This document shows positions 1 to 6,090 of a stretch of 6,446 nucleotides of DNA, one piece after another. Position numbers and translations under genes: made by a program. Origin of the DNA: an uncultured Dialister sp. (GTDB taxonomy: Bacteria > Bacillota > Negativicutes > Veillonellales > Dialisteraceae). Below the pieces are notes generated by a model. That model worked only from the letters and a program-made list of their open reading frames with translations, was not told where the DNA came from and did no database searches. How positions within the stretch are numbered: position 1 is the first letter of the stretch; each line of letters starts with the position of its first letter. Where the stretch lies: NCBI GenBank assembly GCA_900545785.1, contig URAA01000086.1, positions 1 through 6,446 of the forward strand, read 5' to 3'.

Positions 1-1
1 T

Positions 2-1108
2 GGAGACCGGCAGCAGATGATGCGTCTTGATTATGAAGAGAAAAGGATTCTGCAGGAAGAGGAAACAGAAAGAATTTTATCATGGCTGGAAGCACTTTTA
101 GAAAATAAATTAGGGAGTATAGTTCTTTCCGATTACGGTAAAGGAATGATTACATATGATTTATCTCAAAAGGTCATAAAAACAGCTGCCGCATATGGAG
201 TTCCGGTTTTAGCGGATCCGAAGGGGACAGATTGGAGCAAGTATGACGGAGCCTACGGAGTGACGCCGAACATGAAAGAATTGTCGGATTGTTTGGGAAA
301 ACACGTTGATAACCTTGATGAAAAAATAGAAGAAGCAGGGGAAAAGATCAGAGAAAAATATCATTTAGAAAATCTTTTTGTGACTCGTTCTGAAAAAGGA
401 CTGACTTGCATTAATTGCAAAGGAAGTATTCACCGTGCTTCTATGGCGCAAGATGTTTTTGATGTATCCGGAGCGGGTGATACCGTTATGGCCGTATTGG
501 CTGCTGCTACTGCAGAAAAAACAGATACAGAGACAGCTCTTGAACTGGCAAATACAGCGGCAGGAATTGCAGTGTCCAAAGTAGGTACATACCAGATCAA
601 AAGAGAAGAATTGCTTGATGCTTGGTGCAGGTTCAGGTATGGACGCATTACCTATATCCCGACTACATGGGAAGAAGCGAAAAGGAAAGTTGCTTTATGG
701 AAAAATAGGGGAGAGCGGATTGTATTTACCAACGGATGTTTCGATCTTCTCCATCGGGGGCATATTACTTATTTGGAACAGGCAGCCGCTTTGGGAGATC
801 GATTGATCGTCGGTTTAAACTCAGATAAATCGGTTAAGCGATTGAAAGGGGAATGCAGACCTTTAAATACAGAATCAGACAGAGCATTTATGCTGGCAGC
901 TCTCAGAATGATAGATGAAGTTGTTATTTTTGATGAAGATACTCCCGAAAAGTTGATATCGGTTTTAGAACCCGATGTCTTGGTAAAAGGCGGAGATTAT
1001 AAACCGGAAAAAGTGGCGGGGCGTGAATATGCCGGAAAGGTGGAAATTGTATCTTTTGTGGATGGATATTCTACGACAAAGATGATTGAGAAAATAAAAG
1101 AATTATAA
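2..1108 (+). CDS. hldE: Bifunctional heptose-7-phosphate kinase / heptose-1-phosphate adenylyltransferase HldE (5'-truncated)
   Basis: Cytoplasmic enzyme catalysing two steps of ADP-heptose synthesis for the lipopolysaccharide inner core: phosphorylation of heptose 7-phosphate at C1, and AMP transfer to heptose 1-phosphate. The frame is open from base 2 (GDRQQ before the first ATG at 17), and that stretch resembles internal HldE sequence, so the ATG at 17 is not the start; roughly 110 N-terminal residues lie outside the window. Numbering from the Met at 17: the ribokinase/PfkB-fold kinase part runs to about 205, with the ATP-site motif DVSGAGDT at 149-156 and D155 as the likely catalytic base. 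The nucleotidyltransferase domain starts near 230 with FTNGCFDLLHRGH at 237-249 (HxGH at 246-249), then LNSDKSVKRLKG, LVKGGDYKPE and DGYSTTKMI. Both halves are intact in one polypeptide, as in E. coli HldE (about 477 residues). It converges on the downstream MFS gene. The identification is firm; the upstream operon partners cannot be seen. Confidence 0.95.
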   Translation, partial: GDRQQMMRLDYEEKRILQEEETERILSWLEALLENKLGSIVLSDYGKGMITYDLSQKVIKTAAAYGVPVLADPKGTDWSKYDGAYGVTPNMKELSDCLGKHVDNLDEKIEEAGEKIREKYHLENLFVTRSEKGLTCINCKGSIHRASMAQDVFDVSGAGDTVMAVLAAATAEKTDTETALELANTAAGIAVSKVGTYQIKREELLDAWCRFRYGRITYIPTTWEEAKRKVALWKNRGERIVFTNGCFDLLHRGHITYLEQAAALGDRLIVGLNSDKSVKRLKGECRPLNTESDRAFMLAALRMIDEVVIFDEDTPEKLISVLEPDVLVKGGDYKPEKVAGREYAGKVEIVSFVDGYSTTKMIEKIKEL

Positions 1109-1118
1109 TCTGACATAT

Positions 1119-1176
1119 AAAAAATCTTCTTGTCAAACTGATTAAAGAAAGGAGCGGTATAACAAGAAGATTTTTT
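1119..1176. terminator. Probable bidirectional terminator: 14-bp inverted repeat with 30-nt loop
   Basis: AAAAAATCTTCTTG at 1119-1132 is the exact reverse complement of CAAGAAGATTTTTT at 1163-1176. It lies between the convergent stops of hldE (1108) and the MFS gene (1180). Read from either strand the stem ends in six T residues, the expected shape for a two-way intrinsic terminator. The 30-nt loop is much longer than usual and the stem is A/T-rich apart from four G/C pairs, so termination strength is uncertain. The repeat is directly visible; its role is inferred from position. Confidence 0.6.
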
Positions 1177-1179
1177 GAA

Positions 1180-2397
1180 TTATTTTTCGAGGGTCTTTTT
1201 ATAATATTGAAAGGCGGTCAGTGCAATGAGGAACGTATTCAGACTTCCGACAACGAAGAGACCGAGTGATGTACCTAATATTTCTAAAATAAAGCTGACG
1301 AATAAACTTCCGAAAGGAGCGCTGCCGAGAAATAAAAATGTATAGAGCCCCATGATACGGCCGGTATATTCTTTAGGTGATGCTGCTTGTATAACCGTAT
1401 TGCAGTTGACTAAGAACAGAATCACGCAAGCTCCCTGAATCGCGAAAATAAATAAGGAAAGATAGAAGTAATGAATGTAACTGACCGCCATCATGATGCA
1501 GCCGCACATTCCGGCCAGGATAAATATCATCTTTTGAGAAAGAGATTTTTTGGCTGCAGCAGAAATAATTCCGCTAATCATGGATCCTGTTCCTATGGCA
1601 AATAATATAGAACTGAAACCGTTTAAGCCGGCGTGAAGAACTCTGTCGGCAAAGAGTGGTCCGTAAGTTCCGACATTTAAGATAAGACCGCTTACTATTC
1701 CGACGGCAATCAAGTTAGAAAGAATGATCGGATTTCCTTTTGCCAGATTAATTCCGCTGATTAATTCTTTAAAAGGATGCTTTTTTTCTCCTTTATAAGG
1801 AGGAGAGTTGACATGAATATGTCTGTAAGCATATAAAATAGGAACTAAAGAAAGTGCATTAAGAAAGAATAAAGAGCTATAGGAAAGATATGATAAAAGG
1901 AACGCGGCCAATAAAGGCCCGAACATGCGAGTGATATTAAAGTTTGCCGAATTTAAACTGATGGCGCTGTGCAGTGCCTTTTGTCCGACAAGCTCGGGCA
2001 TGAAAGCGAGTCTGGCGGGCATGTCAAATGCATCGATAGTACCGCAGAAAAAAGCAAAAAATAAAAGCCAATAATAAGTTTCATGCCCCGTCCACAGGAG
2101 CATTCCCAGCAAAAAGGCTTGTATGATATACATGAATTGAGTTCCCATAAGAATTTTTCTTTTATTGTGGCGATCTATCCATATACCGGCACCCAGAGTA
2201 AATAAAAAACTGGGAGCAAATTGACAAGCCGAAAGAATGCCGAGTAACATAGCGGAATCGGTTAATTTATAGACCAACCATTGTTGTGCAGTAAGTTGCA
2301 GCCAAAATCCGATAAGGGCAATCCATTGAGTGATCCAAAAAATACGATAGTCTTTGATTTGAAGAGCCGGAAAAAGATTTAAAATTTTTGCAAACAT
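1180..2397 (-). CDS. MFS transporter, EntS/MFS_3-like efflux family
   Basis: 405-residue inner-membrane protein of the major facilitator superfamily with about 12 hydrophobic segments, a normal length for the family. After a short cytoplasmic N-terminus (LQIKDYRIFWITQW) there is a motif-A-like loop between TM2 and TM3, GIWIDRHNKRK at 71-81. A long block at 122-164 (DAFDMPARLAF, PELVG, then SLNSANFNITRMFGPLLA) is characteristic of the enterobactin-exporter-like MFS_3 group. A charged central loop at about 200-215 separates the two six-helix halves, and YTGRIMGLY at 344-352 is the second-half counterpart. Members export siderophores, drugs or unknown compounds; the substrate cannot be deduced here and no biosynthetic genes lie beside it. 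The ATG at 2397 is preceded by only a weak GAGAG-type Shine-Dalgarno at 2407-2413. It is transcribed alone, divergent from rnhA and convergent with hldE. The family call is firm; no symbol is given because the substrate is unknown. Confidence 0.88.
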   Translation of the reverse strand: MFAKILNLFPALQIKDYRIFWITQWIALIGFWLQLTAQQWLVYKLTDSAMLLGILSACQFAPSFLFTLGAGIWIDRHNKRKILMGTQFMYIIQAFLLGMLLWTGHETYYWLLFFAFFCGTIDAFDMPARLAFMPELVGQKALHSAISLNSANFNITRMFGPLLAAFLLSYLSYSSLFFLNALSLVPILYAYRHIHVNSPPYKGEKKHPFKELISGINLAKGNPIILSNLIAVGIVSGLILNVGTYGPLFADRVLHAGLNGFSSILFAIGTGSMISGIISAAAKKSLSQKMIFILAGMCGCIMMAVSYIHYFYLSLFIFAIQGACVILFLVNCNTVIQAASPKEYTGRIMGLYTFLFLGSAPFGSLFVSFILEILGTSLGLFVVGSLNTFLIALTAFQYYKKTLEK

Positions 2398-2542
2398 AGA
2401 AGATTACTCTCTCAATGAATGGGAATATATTTTATAATTAAATCAGAATGTATAAAAACAATTTAAAAAGATTGAAATAGTATGCATCTCTTTTATATTT
2501 ATAGTACCATATGATAGAATGCGAAATGAATAGGAGAGACGT
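2398..2542. promoter_or_regulatory. Divergent AT-rich intergenic promoter region (MFS gene / rnhA)
   Basis: This 145-bp gap must hold the promoters of both divergent genes. For rnhA (+) the best candidates are TTGAAA at 2472-2477 with TATATT at 2494-2499 (16-bp spacer), or a good -10, TATGAT at 2510-2515, with a poor -35. For the MFS gene (-), TTGTTT (complement of 2456-2461) lies upstream of the ATTATA/TATAAA-like sequence at 2431-2439, with a spacing that is not ideal for either register. No clear operator palindrome was seen. The region assignment is safe; the individual boxes are weak guesses. Confidence 0.4.
2532..2538 (+). promoter_or_regulatory. Ribosome-binding site of the RNase H gene
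   Basis: AGGAGAG lies with AGGAG six bases before the ATG at 2543, which fixes this start. The protein beginning there opens directly with the expected N-terminal domain (WYAVRKGRKTG). Confidence 0.8.
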
Positions 2543-3157
2543 ATGAAAAAGAAGAAATCCTGGTATGCAGTAAGGAAGGGCAGGAAAACCGGACTTTTTA
2601 CGGATTGGGAGGATTGCAAGGTTCAAATAACGGGTTATGCCGGTGCAGAATATAAAGGGTTTTATACGAAAGAAGAGGCAGAACGTTATTTAGATTTGCC
2701 GGATGTTGCAGAAAACAATAAGCCGGATATGAATATAAGCGATCGCATGATTGTTTATATAGACGGTTCCTACATGCCTCATCTACCGGACAGTTTTTCT
2801 TTCGGCGCAGTTTTTATTTATAAGGGGGAAATAAAAACCTATGCGGAGAAAATAACAGATGAAGAAGAAGCTGCCATGAGAAATGTGGCGGGGGAAGTTC
2901 ATGGAGCAGTTTATGCCATGGAAAAATGTTTAGAGCTGGGAATGAAAGAAATAGATCTCTATTATGACTACGCAGGGATAGAAAAATGGTGTACCGGAGA
3001 GTGGAAGGCAAATAAAAAAGGAACGAAAGCACTGCAAGATTACTATCATTCCATAAAGGATAAATTGATTGTACATTTTCATAAAGTGATAAGCCACAGC
3101 GGTGATTTTTATAACGAGATGGCAGATAAACTGGCAAAATCAGAATTGATGAAATAA
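2543..3157 (+). CDS. rnhA: Ribonuclease H1 with N-terminal viroplasmin/hybrid-binding domain
   Basis: 204-residue cytoplasmic nuclease that cleaves RNA in RNA-DNA hybrids, for example R-loops and primers. Residues 6-50 (WYAVRKGRKTGLF, then CKVQITGYAGAEYKGFYTKEEAERYL) form the caulimovirus viroplasmin / RNase H1 hybrid-binding domain, joined by a short polar linker (about 51-66) to an RNase H fold at about 68-200. The metal-binding tetrad appears complete: D74 in YIDGS, E118 in NVAGEVHGA, D142 in LYYDYAG and D195 in NEMADKLAK. H185 in ISHSGD fits the catalytic flexible-loop histidine. This domain order is common in Firmicutes and eukaryotic RNase H1. It appears monocistronic, ending 6 bp before a strong terminator. 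The family call is firm. The symbol rnhA is by homology of type, and related paralogues in some species have other names. Confidence 0.9.
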   Translation: MKKKKSWYAVRKGRKTGLFTDWEDCKVQITGYAGAEYKGFYTKEEAERYLDLPDVAENNKPDMNISDRMIVYIDGSYMPHLPDSFSFGAVFIYKGEIKTYAEKITDEEEAAMRNVAGEVHGAVYAMEKCLELGMKEIDLYYDYAGIEKWCTGEWKANKKGTKALQDYYHSIKDKLIVHFHKVISHSGDFYNEMADKLAKSELMK

Positions 3158-3163
3158 AAATGA

Positions 3164-3200
3164 CAAAATAAAAGCGTGATTTTATCACGCTTTTATTTTG
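3164..3200. terminator. Strong bidirectional intrinsic terminator between rnhA and metQ
   Basis: A 17-bp perfect inverted repeat, CAAAATAAAAGCGTGAT at 3164-3180 and its complement at 3184-3200, has a TTT loop. The core GCGTGAT/ATCACGC is GC-richer and is flanked on each side by A/T tracts, giving a U-rich run on either transcript. It sits in the 50-bp gap between convergent stops (3157 and 3208), so it should end both the rnhA and the metNIQ transcripts. Confidence 0.9.
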
Positions 3201-3207
3201 CACTCGA

Positions 3208-4053
3208 TTACCATGCAGGTTCTATAGTTCCTTTATATTTTTCAAGAATAAATTTTTTAACAGAATCGGATTGATAGGCTTGAACGAATTTCTTATAAGC
3301 CGGTTGATCCTTATCTGCATCCCTTGAAGCAATAATCATAATTGCAAGAGGGGTATCTTTAGATTCTAAGAAAATACCTTGGTCTTTAGGTGATAAACCT
3401 GCACTCATGACGTAATTCATCGTGATTACCGATGCGGAAACATCATCCAGACTTCTTGGTAATTGAGCAGCTTCCAGTTCATTAAATGTAAGATTTTTTG
3501 GATTTTCTACGATATCTGCCGGGGTAGCTTTCATTCCGACACCTTCTTTTAATTTAATAAGTCCGGCTTTTTCCAAAAGTTGCAATCCCCGGCCTTCGTT
3601 GGTCGGGTCATTCGGAATAGAAATAACGGCACCGTCGGGAATATCTTTTACATCTTTATATTTATTGGAATAAATACCCATACGCATTAAAATGGCTTTT
3701 CCGATCGGAACAAGATTTGTGTTATGCTGCTTGTTGAAATTATTTAAGAAGGGTTCATGTTGGTATACGACCAGATCCAGGTCGCCGTCGGCAAGTGCTT
3801 GGTCAGGCGTGATATAATCGGAGAATTCTTTTACATTAACTTTTAATCCTTCTGTTGCTGCGGCTTTGGCGGCAGCTTCTACAACTTCTGCATGAGGCCC
3901 TGCCGTAGCACCGACGATAATTTCTCTTTTCTCTGTTGAAGAAGAAGCTTTATTGCCGGAAACAGAGCTTTTGTTATCGGTGCCGCATCCGGAGAGAATG
4001 GCTGCAGCGGCAAGAAATACAATACCTGCTTTAACTATTTTTTTGTTCATCAT
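3208..4053 (-). CDS. metQ: Methionine ABC transporter substrate-binding lipoprotein MetQ
   Basis: 281-residue NlpA/MetQ-family lipoprotein that captures methionine outside the cytoplasmic membrane and delivers it to MetNI. A basic N-terminus and hydrophobic core (residues 4-20) lead to the lipobox LSGC at 20-23, so the mature protein should begin at lipidated C23, followed by a Ser/Thr/Lys-rich linker to about 40. The ligand-binding fold starts at REIIVGATAGPHAEVVE (43-59) and contains family blocks DYITPDQALADGDLDLV, YQHEPFLNNFN and IPNDPTNEGRGLQLLEKAGLI. The start has two adjacent ATGs (4053 and 4050); the first is 8 bases from AAAGGA (complement of 4062-4067) and is preferred. It is last in metN-metI-metQ, 27 bp after metI, just before the terminator at 3164-3200. 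NlpA proteins can bind other ligands, but the SAM riboswitch upstream of the operon supports methionine. Confidence 0.93.
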   Translation of the reverse strand: MMNKKIVKAGIVFLAAAAILSGCGTDNKSSVSGNKASSSTEKREIIVGATAGPHAEVVEAAAKAAATEGLKVNVKEFSDYITPDQALADGDLDLVVYQHEPFLNNFNKQHNTNLVPIGKAILMRMGIYSNKYKDVKDIPDGAVISIPNDPTNEGRGLQLLEKAGLIKLKEGVGMKATPADIVENPKNLTFNELEAAQLPRSLDDVSASVITMNYVMSAGLSPKDQGIFLESKDTPLAIMIIASRDADKDQPAYKKFVQAYQSDSVKKFILEKYKGTIEPAW

Positions 4054-4080
4054 GTTTACTTTCCTTTCATAAATGAATAA

Positions 4081-4734
4081 CTATTTTTTATTTGTTTTTT
4101 TGGATAATAAATTACCGGTAAATTGAATGAGCTGTACCACGATAATAAGTATAATAATGGTTGCTATCATGATATCTGCCTGAAAGCGTTGATAACCGTA
4201 TCGAATGGCAAGGTCGCCGAGGCCGCCGCCGCCGATCGTCCCGGCCATGGCAGAGGAACCGATGAGAGAAACAATGACGACGGTTATATTCTGAATAACA
4301 GAAGGAAGTGCTTCAGGAATAAGAACTTTTCGGATGATTTGCATAGGTGTGGCACCCATGGATTCGGCAGCTTCGATAAGACCGTAAGGAATTTCCCTGA
4401 TAGAAGTTTCCACCATACGTGCTGTGTAAGGAATGGCTGCCAATGTTAACGGTACAATTGCCGCCGTTGTTCCTATGGAAGTGCCCGCAACGAGTCTTGT
4501 AAAAGGAATGATGGCTACCATTAAAATAATAAAGGGAATAGACCTGACCATGTTAATGATAAAAGCTAGAGGGGCGTTAATGAGAGGACAAGCTAAAATG
4601 TTATTTTTTTCGGTAACTACCAGCAGAATACCCAGAGGAATACCTATGAGAGCAGCCAGCATTGCGGAAACAGAAAGCATATAAAGGGTTTCTGCCAGGC
4701 TTTTCAAGAGTAAATTAACTATTGTTGGAGACAT
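4081..4734 (-). CDS. metI: Methionine ABC transporter permease MetI
   Basis: 217-residue integral membrane permease, the usual size for MetI, forming the homodimeric channel of the MetNIQ importer. About five hydrophobic segments are visible (near 16-40, 55-80, 85-105, 146-165 and 186-206). The EAA coupling motif that docks onto the ATPase is clear at 121-143 (EAAESMGATPMQIIRKVLIP, then EALP), and the family block SLIGSSAMAGTIGGGGLGDLA lies at 156-176. The ATG at 4734 lies inside the end of metN, giving a 20-bp overlap (4715-4734). It is preceded by GAGGTGAT at the complement of 4740-4747, so its ribosome-binding site is inside metN coding sequence and translational coupling is likely. Confidence 0.94.
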   Translation of the reverse strand: MSPTIVNLLLKSLAETLYMLSVSAMLAALIGIPLGILLVVTEKNNILACPLINAPLAFIINMVRSIPFIILMVAIIPFTRLVAGTSIGTTAAIVPLTLAAIPYTARMVETSIREIPYGLIEAAESMGATPMQIIRKVLIPEALPSVIQNITVVIVSLIGSSAMAGTIGGGGLGDLAIRYGYQRFQADIMIATIIILIIVVQLIQFTGNLLSKKTNKK

Positions 4735-5752
4735 ATCCGATCACCTCGCTTGTAATGGGAAGAGAACTTAAATGATTTAAAGCATGAAGCATATCATTAT
4801 CATGTCCGGCAATCATAATGAGCAGCCGGCCGAAAGAAATATTCTGAATATAATCGATGGAACCGTAGAGAATGCTTACATCCAAATTATACTCTTTGAT
4901 AAGATTTGCGATAATAGGTTCGTTAGCTACATCTCCCCTGAAAGATAAGGAAATTAAAGTACTGTCCGTATCGGACTGCTTTTCTTTATGTACGTCCATA
5001 TGAGATAATTGTTCCGGCAATTCGGAAGACATAACAGAACCTACAAATTTTTTAAGTGTTTCTGTCTGGGGATCCGTAAATAGATCAATAACAGATCCTT
5101 CTTCAATAATTTTGCCTTTTTCGATAACCGCTACATGTTGTGCAATTTCTTTGATAACTTCCATCTGGTGGGTAATTAAAATAATGGTGATACCTAATTT
5201 TTTATTGATATCTTTTAAAAGTTGGAGTATTGATTTTACTGTTTCAGGATCCAGTGCGCTGGTGGCTTCATCGGAAAGTAAGACGGAAGGATTGGAAACG
5301 ATGGCACGGGCAATTCCTACACGCTGCTTCTGCCCCCCTGAAAGCTGAGAAGGATATTTGTCTTTATATTCCGTAAGGCCTACCAGTTCCAGTATTTCAT
5401 CAATTCGTTTTGCCTGATCCTTTGCCGATATATCAGAAAGTTCCAAAGGGAAAGCCACGTTTTGATAAACAGTCCGATTGGACAGTAAATTGAAATGTTG
5501 AAATATCATTCCGATATGTTTTCGCTCTTCTCGTAATTCCTTTTTGCTTAGTTTCATCATGTCTTTGCCATTGACTATCACTTCACCCGAGGTAGGGGGC
5601 TCCAACATATTGATACAACGCACCAGAGTGGATTTACCGGCTCCGGATTGTCCGACAATACCGAATATTTCTCCGCTTGGAATCGAGAGATTGATATCAT
5701 TTAAGGCGGTATAATTTCCATAATTTTTGTTTATATGCTTTAATTCGATCAT
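4715..5752 (-). CDS. metN: Methionine ABC transporter ATP-binding protein MetN
   Basis: 345-residue cytoplasmic ATPase that powers MetNIQ methionine import, matching the family's usual length of about 343-345. Motifs in order: Walker A GQSGAGKST at 34-42 (K40), Q-loop Q85, signature LSGGQ at 137-141, Walker B ending D161-E162, D-loop SALD at 165-168, switch histidine H195. Residues about 265-340 form the C-terminal NIL domain, which in E. coli MetN binds methionine and inhibits transport when internal methionine is high. The start at 5752 was chosen because MIELKHINKNYG is the normal N-terminus and AAGGAG lies six bases upstream (complement of 5759-5764). The open frame extends to a GTG at 5827, but that extension would translate the riboswitch terminator and has no Shine-Dalgarno. 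First gene of the operon, under SAM riboswitch control. Confidence 0.95.
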   Translation of the reverse strand: MIELKHINKNYGNYTALNDINLSIPSGEIFGIVGQSGAGKSTLVRCINMLEPPTSGEVIVNGKDMMKLSKKELREERKHIGMIFQHFNLLSNRTVYQNVAFPLELSDISAKDQAKRIDEILELVGLTEYKDKYPSQLSGGQKQRVGIARAIVSNPSVLLSDEATSALDPETVKSILQLLKDINKKLGITIILITHQMEVIKEIAQHVAVIEKGKIIEEGSVIDLFTDPQTETLKKFVGSVMSSELPEQLSHMDVHKEKQSDTDSTLISLSFRGDVANEPIIANLIKEYNLDVSILYGSIDYIQNISFGRLLIMIAGHDNDMLHALNHLSSLPITSEVIGYVSNNS

Positions 5753-5756
5753 ATAA

Positions 5757-5764
5757 CTCTCCTT
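5757..5764 (-). promoter_or_regulatory. metN ribosome-binding site, abutting the terminator T-tract
   Basis: On the minus strand AAGGAGAG spans 5764 down to 5757, with AAGGAG six bases from the ATG at 5752. It follows the terminator's T-tract with no gap. It decides the metN start against the longer open frame. Confidence 0.88.
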
Positions 5765-5797
5765 AAAATAAAAAACCTTCATCGAAAGATGAAGGTT
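5765..5797 (-). terminator. Riboswitch-controlled intrinsic terminator upstream of metN
   Basis: On the minus strand AACCTTCATC (5797-5788) and GATGAAGGTT (5783-5774) form a perfect 10-bp stem with a TTTC tetraloop. The run TTTTTTATTTT (5775-5765, overlapping the last two stem bases) follows. This is the expression platform of the SAM riboswitch. Its 5' arm and loop can instead pair with sequence at 5809-5818 to form an antiterminator, so it is a conditional terminator rather than a leftover from another gene. Confidence 0.93.
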
Positions 5798-5808
5798 GTA
5801 TACATCCG

Positions 5809-5905
5809 TCATCTTCCGAGTATGCACTCGCTGGAATTGGCACCGTTTTCATGAAGAATGGTTGCCGTAGTTTCATAGGGCCAGTCCCTCCGCTACTCCT
5901 GATGA
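5809..5905 (-). ncRNA. SAM-I (S-box) riboswitch aptamer, metNIQ leader
   Basis: S-adenosylmethionine-sensing leader RNA. On the minus strand it carries the hallmark S-box segments in order: GGAGGGACTGGCCC (P2 with kink-turn strand), ATGAA, CGGCAACC, then GGTGCCAATTCC. P1 is TCATC (5905-5901) with GATGA (5813-5809). The outer P2 helix is GTAG/CTAC; P3 closes through ACC/GGT around a variable tip; P4 is CGAGT/ACTCG with a GCAT loop. The P2 loop bases CTGG could pair with CCAG after AATT, consistent with the pseudoknot. The P1 3' strand (5809-5813) lies within the 10-nt antiterminator strand CGGAAGATGA (5818-5809), which can pair with TCATCTTTCG (5792-5783) of the terminator. Known class mechanism: SAM stabilises P1, the terminator forms and the operon is off. 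Confidence 0.96.
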
Positions 5906-5933
5906 ATAGTTAGGCTATTTAAATGATAAGGTA

Positions 5934-5962
5934 ATTTTACAGTTTATGTTTTCGAAAGTCAA
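5934..5962 (-). promoter_or_regulatory. Promoter of the metNIQ operon
   Basis: On the minus strand TTGACT (5962-5957) is followed after exactly 17 bases by TAAAAT (5939-5934), a good match to the vegetative sigma consensus. The predicted transcript start near 5927 puts the first riboswitch helix about 20 bases into the RNA, as expected for a leader-controlled operon. Confidence 0.75.
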
Positions 5963-6002
5963 TAGTATAAATCATAATCAGTTATTTAATTCTAAAATCA
6001 TT

Positions 6003-6032
6003 TTGCTCGCTTTTAAATATAAATGCTATAAT
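6003..6032 (+). promoter_or_regulatory. Extended -10 promoter of the yerC-like gene
   Basis: TGCTATAAT at 6024-6032 is a perfect -10 (TATAAT, 6027-6032) with the extended TGn element. A partial -35, TTGCTC at 6003-6008, lies 18 bases upstream. Transcription should start near 6039, leaving a leader of about 50 nt before the ATG at 6091. It diverges from the metNIQ promoter; the bases between the two (about 5963-6002) are AT-rich with no further signal seen. Confidence 0.75.
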
Positions 6033-6054
6033 ATGGTAAAGTATAAAAGTATTT

Positions 6055-6076
6055 ACGGGCTGTGATTCACATCCGT
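6055..6076 (+). promoter_or_regulatory. Leader hairpin directly upstream of the yerC-like ribosome-binding site
   Basis: ACGGG (6055-6059) can pair with TCCGT (6072-6076, one G-U pair), and TGTG (6061-6064) with CACA (6068-6071) around an ATT loop, leaving one bulged C. The stem ends one base before the AAAGGAG Shine-Dalgarno (6078-6084). No U-run follows, so it is not an intrinsic terminator. It may be an operator palindrome, a translation-modulating hairpin or chance. Confidence 0.45.
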
Positions 6077-6090
6077 GAAAGGAGTTATAT

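Noticed and set aside
17..19. ATG at 17 as the true hldE start
   Set aside because: The frame is open to the window edge and the preceding residues GDRQQ match internal HldE sequence; starting here would remove about a third of the kinase domain.
1148..1154. AAAGGAG as the ribosome-binding site of a small gene
   Set aside because: No ATG, GTG or TTG lies within normal spacing downstream on the plus strand; the next TTG is about 20 bases away and lies in the inverted-repeat arm.
2438..2626. 62-residue minus-strand open frame across the divergent promoter region and the rnhA start
   Set aside because: No Shine-Dalgarno or family resemblance was seen; it overlaps the rnhA start and the AT-rich promoter region.
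2814..3203. 129-residue minus-strand open frame across rnhA
   Set aside because: It lies opposite a well-supported RNase H gene and starts within the terminator stem; its composition is that of an antisense shadow.
4123..4449. 108-residue plus-strand open frame inside metI
   Set aside because: Antisense to a clear permease gene, with no recognisable domain.
5753..5827. N-terminal extension of MetN starting at a GTG at 5827 (25 extra residues)
   Set aside because: It would translate through the antiterminator and terminator, begins inside riboswitch helix P4, lacks a Shine-Dalgarno, and the start at 5752 has an ideal one plus the family's normal N-terminus.
6061..6071. TGTGATTCACA as a CRP/FNR-type operator
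   Set aside because: CRP-type sites have the TGTGA and TCACA halves six bases apart; here they are one base apart, and a hairpin or local operator explains it better.
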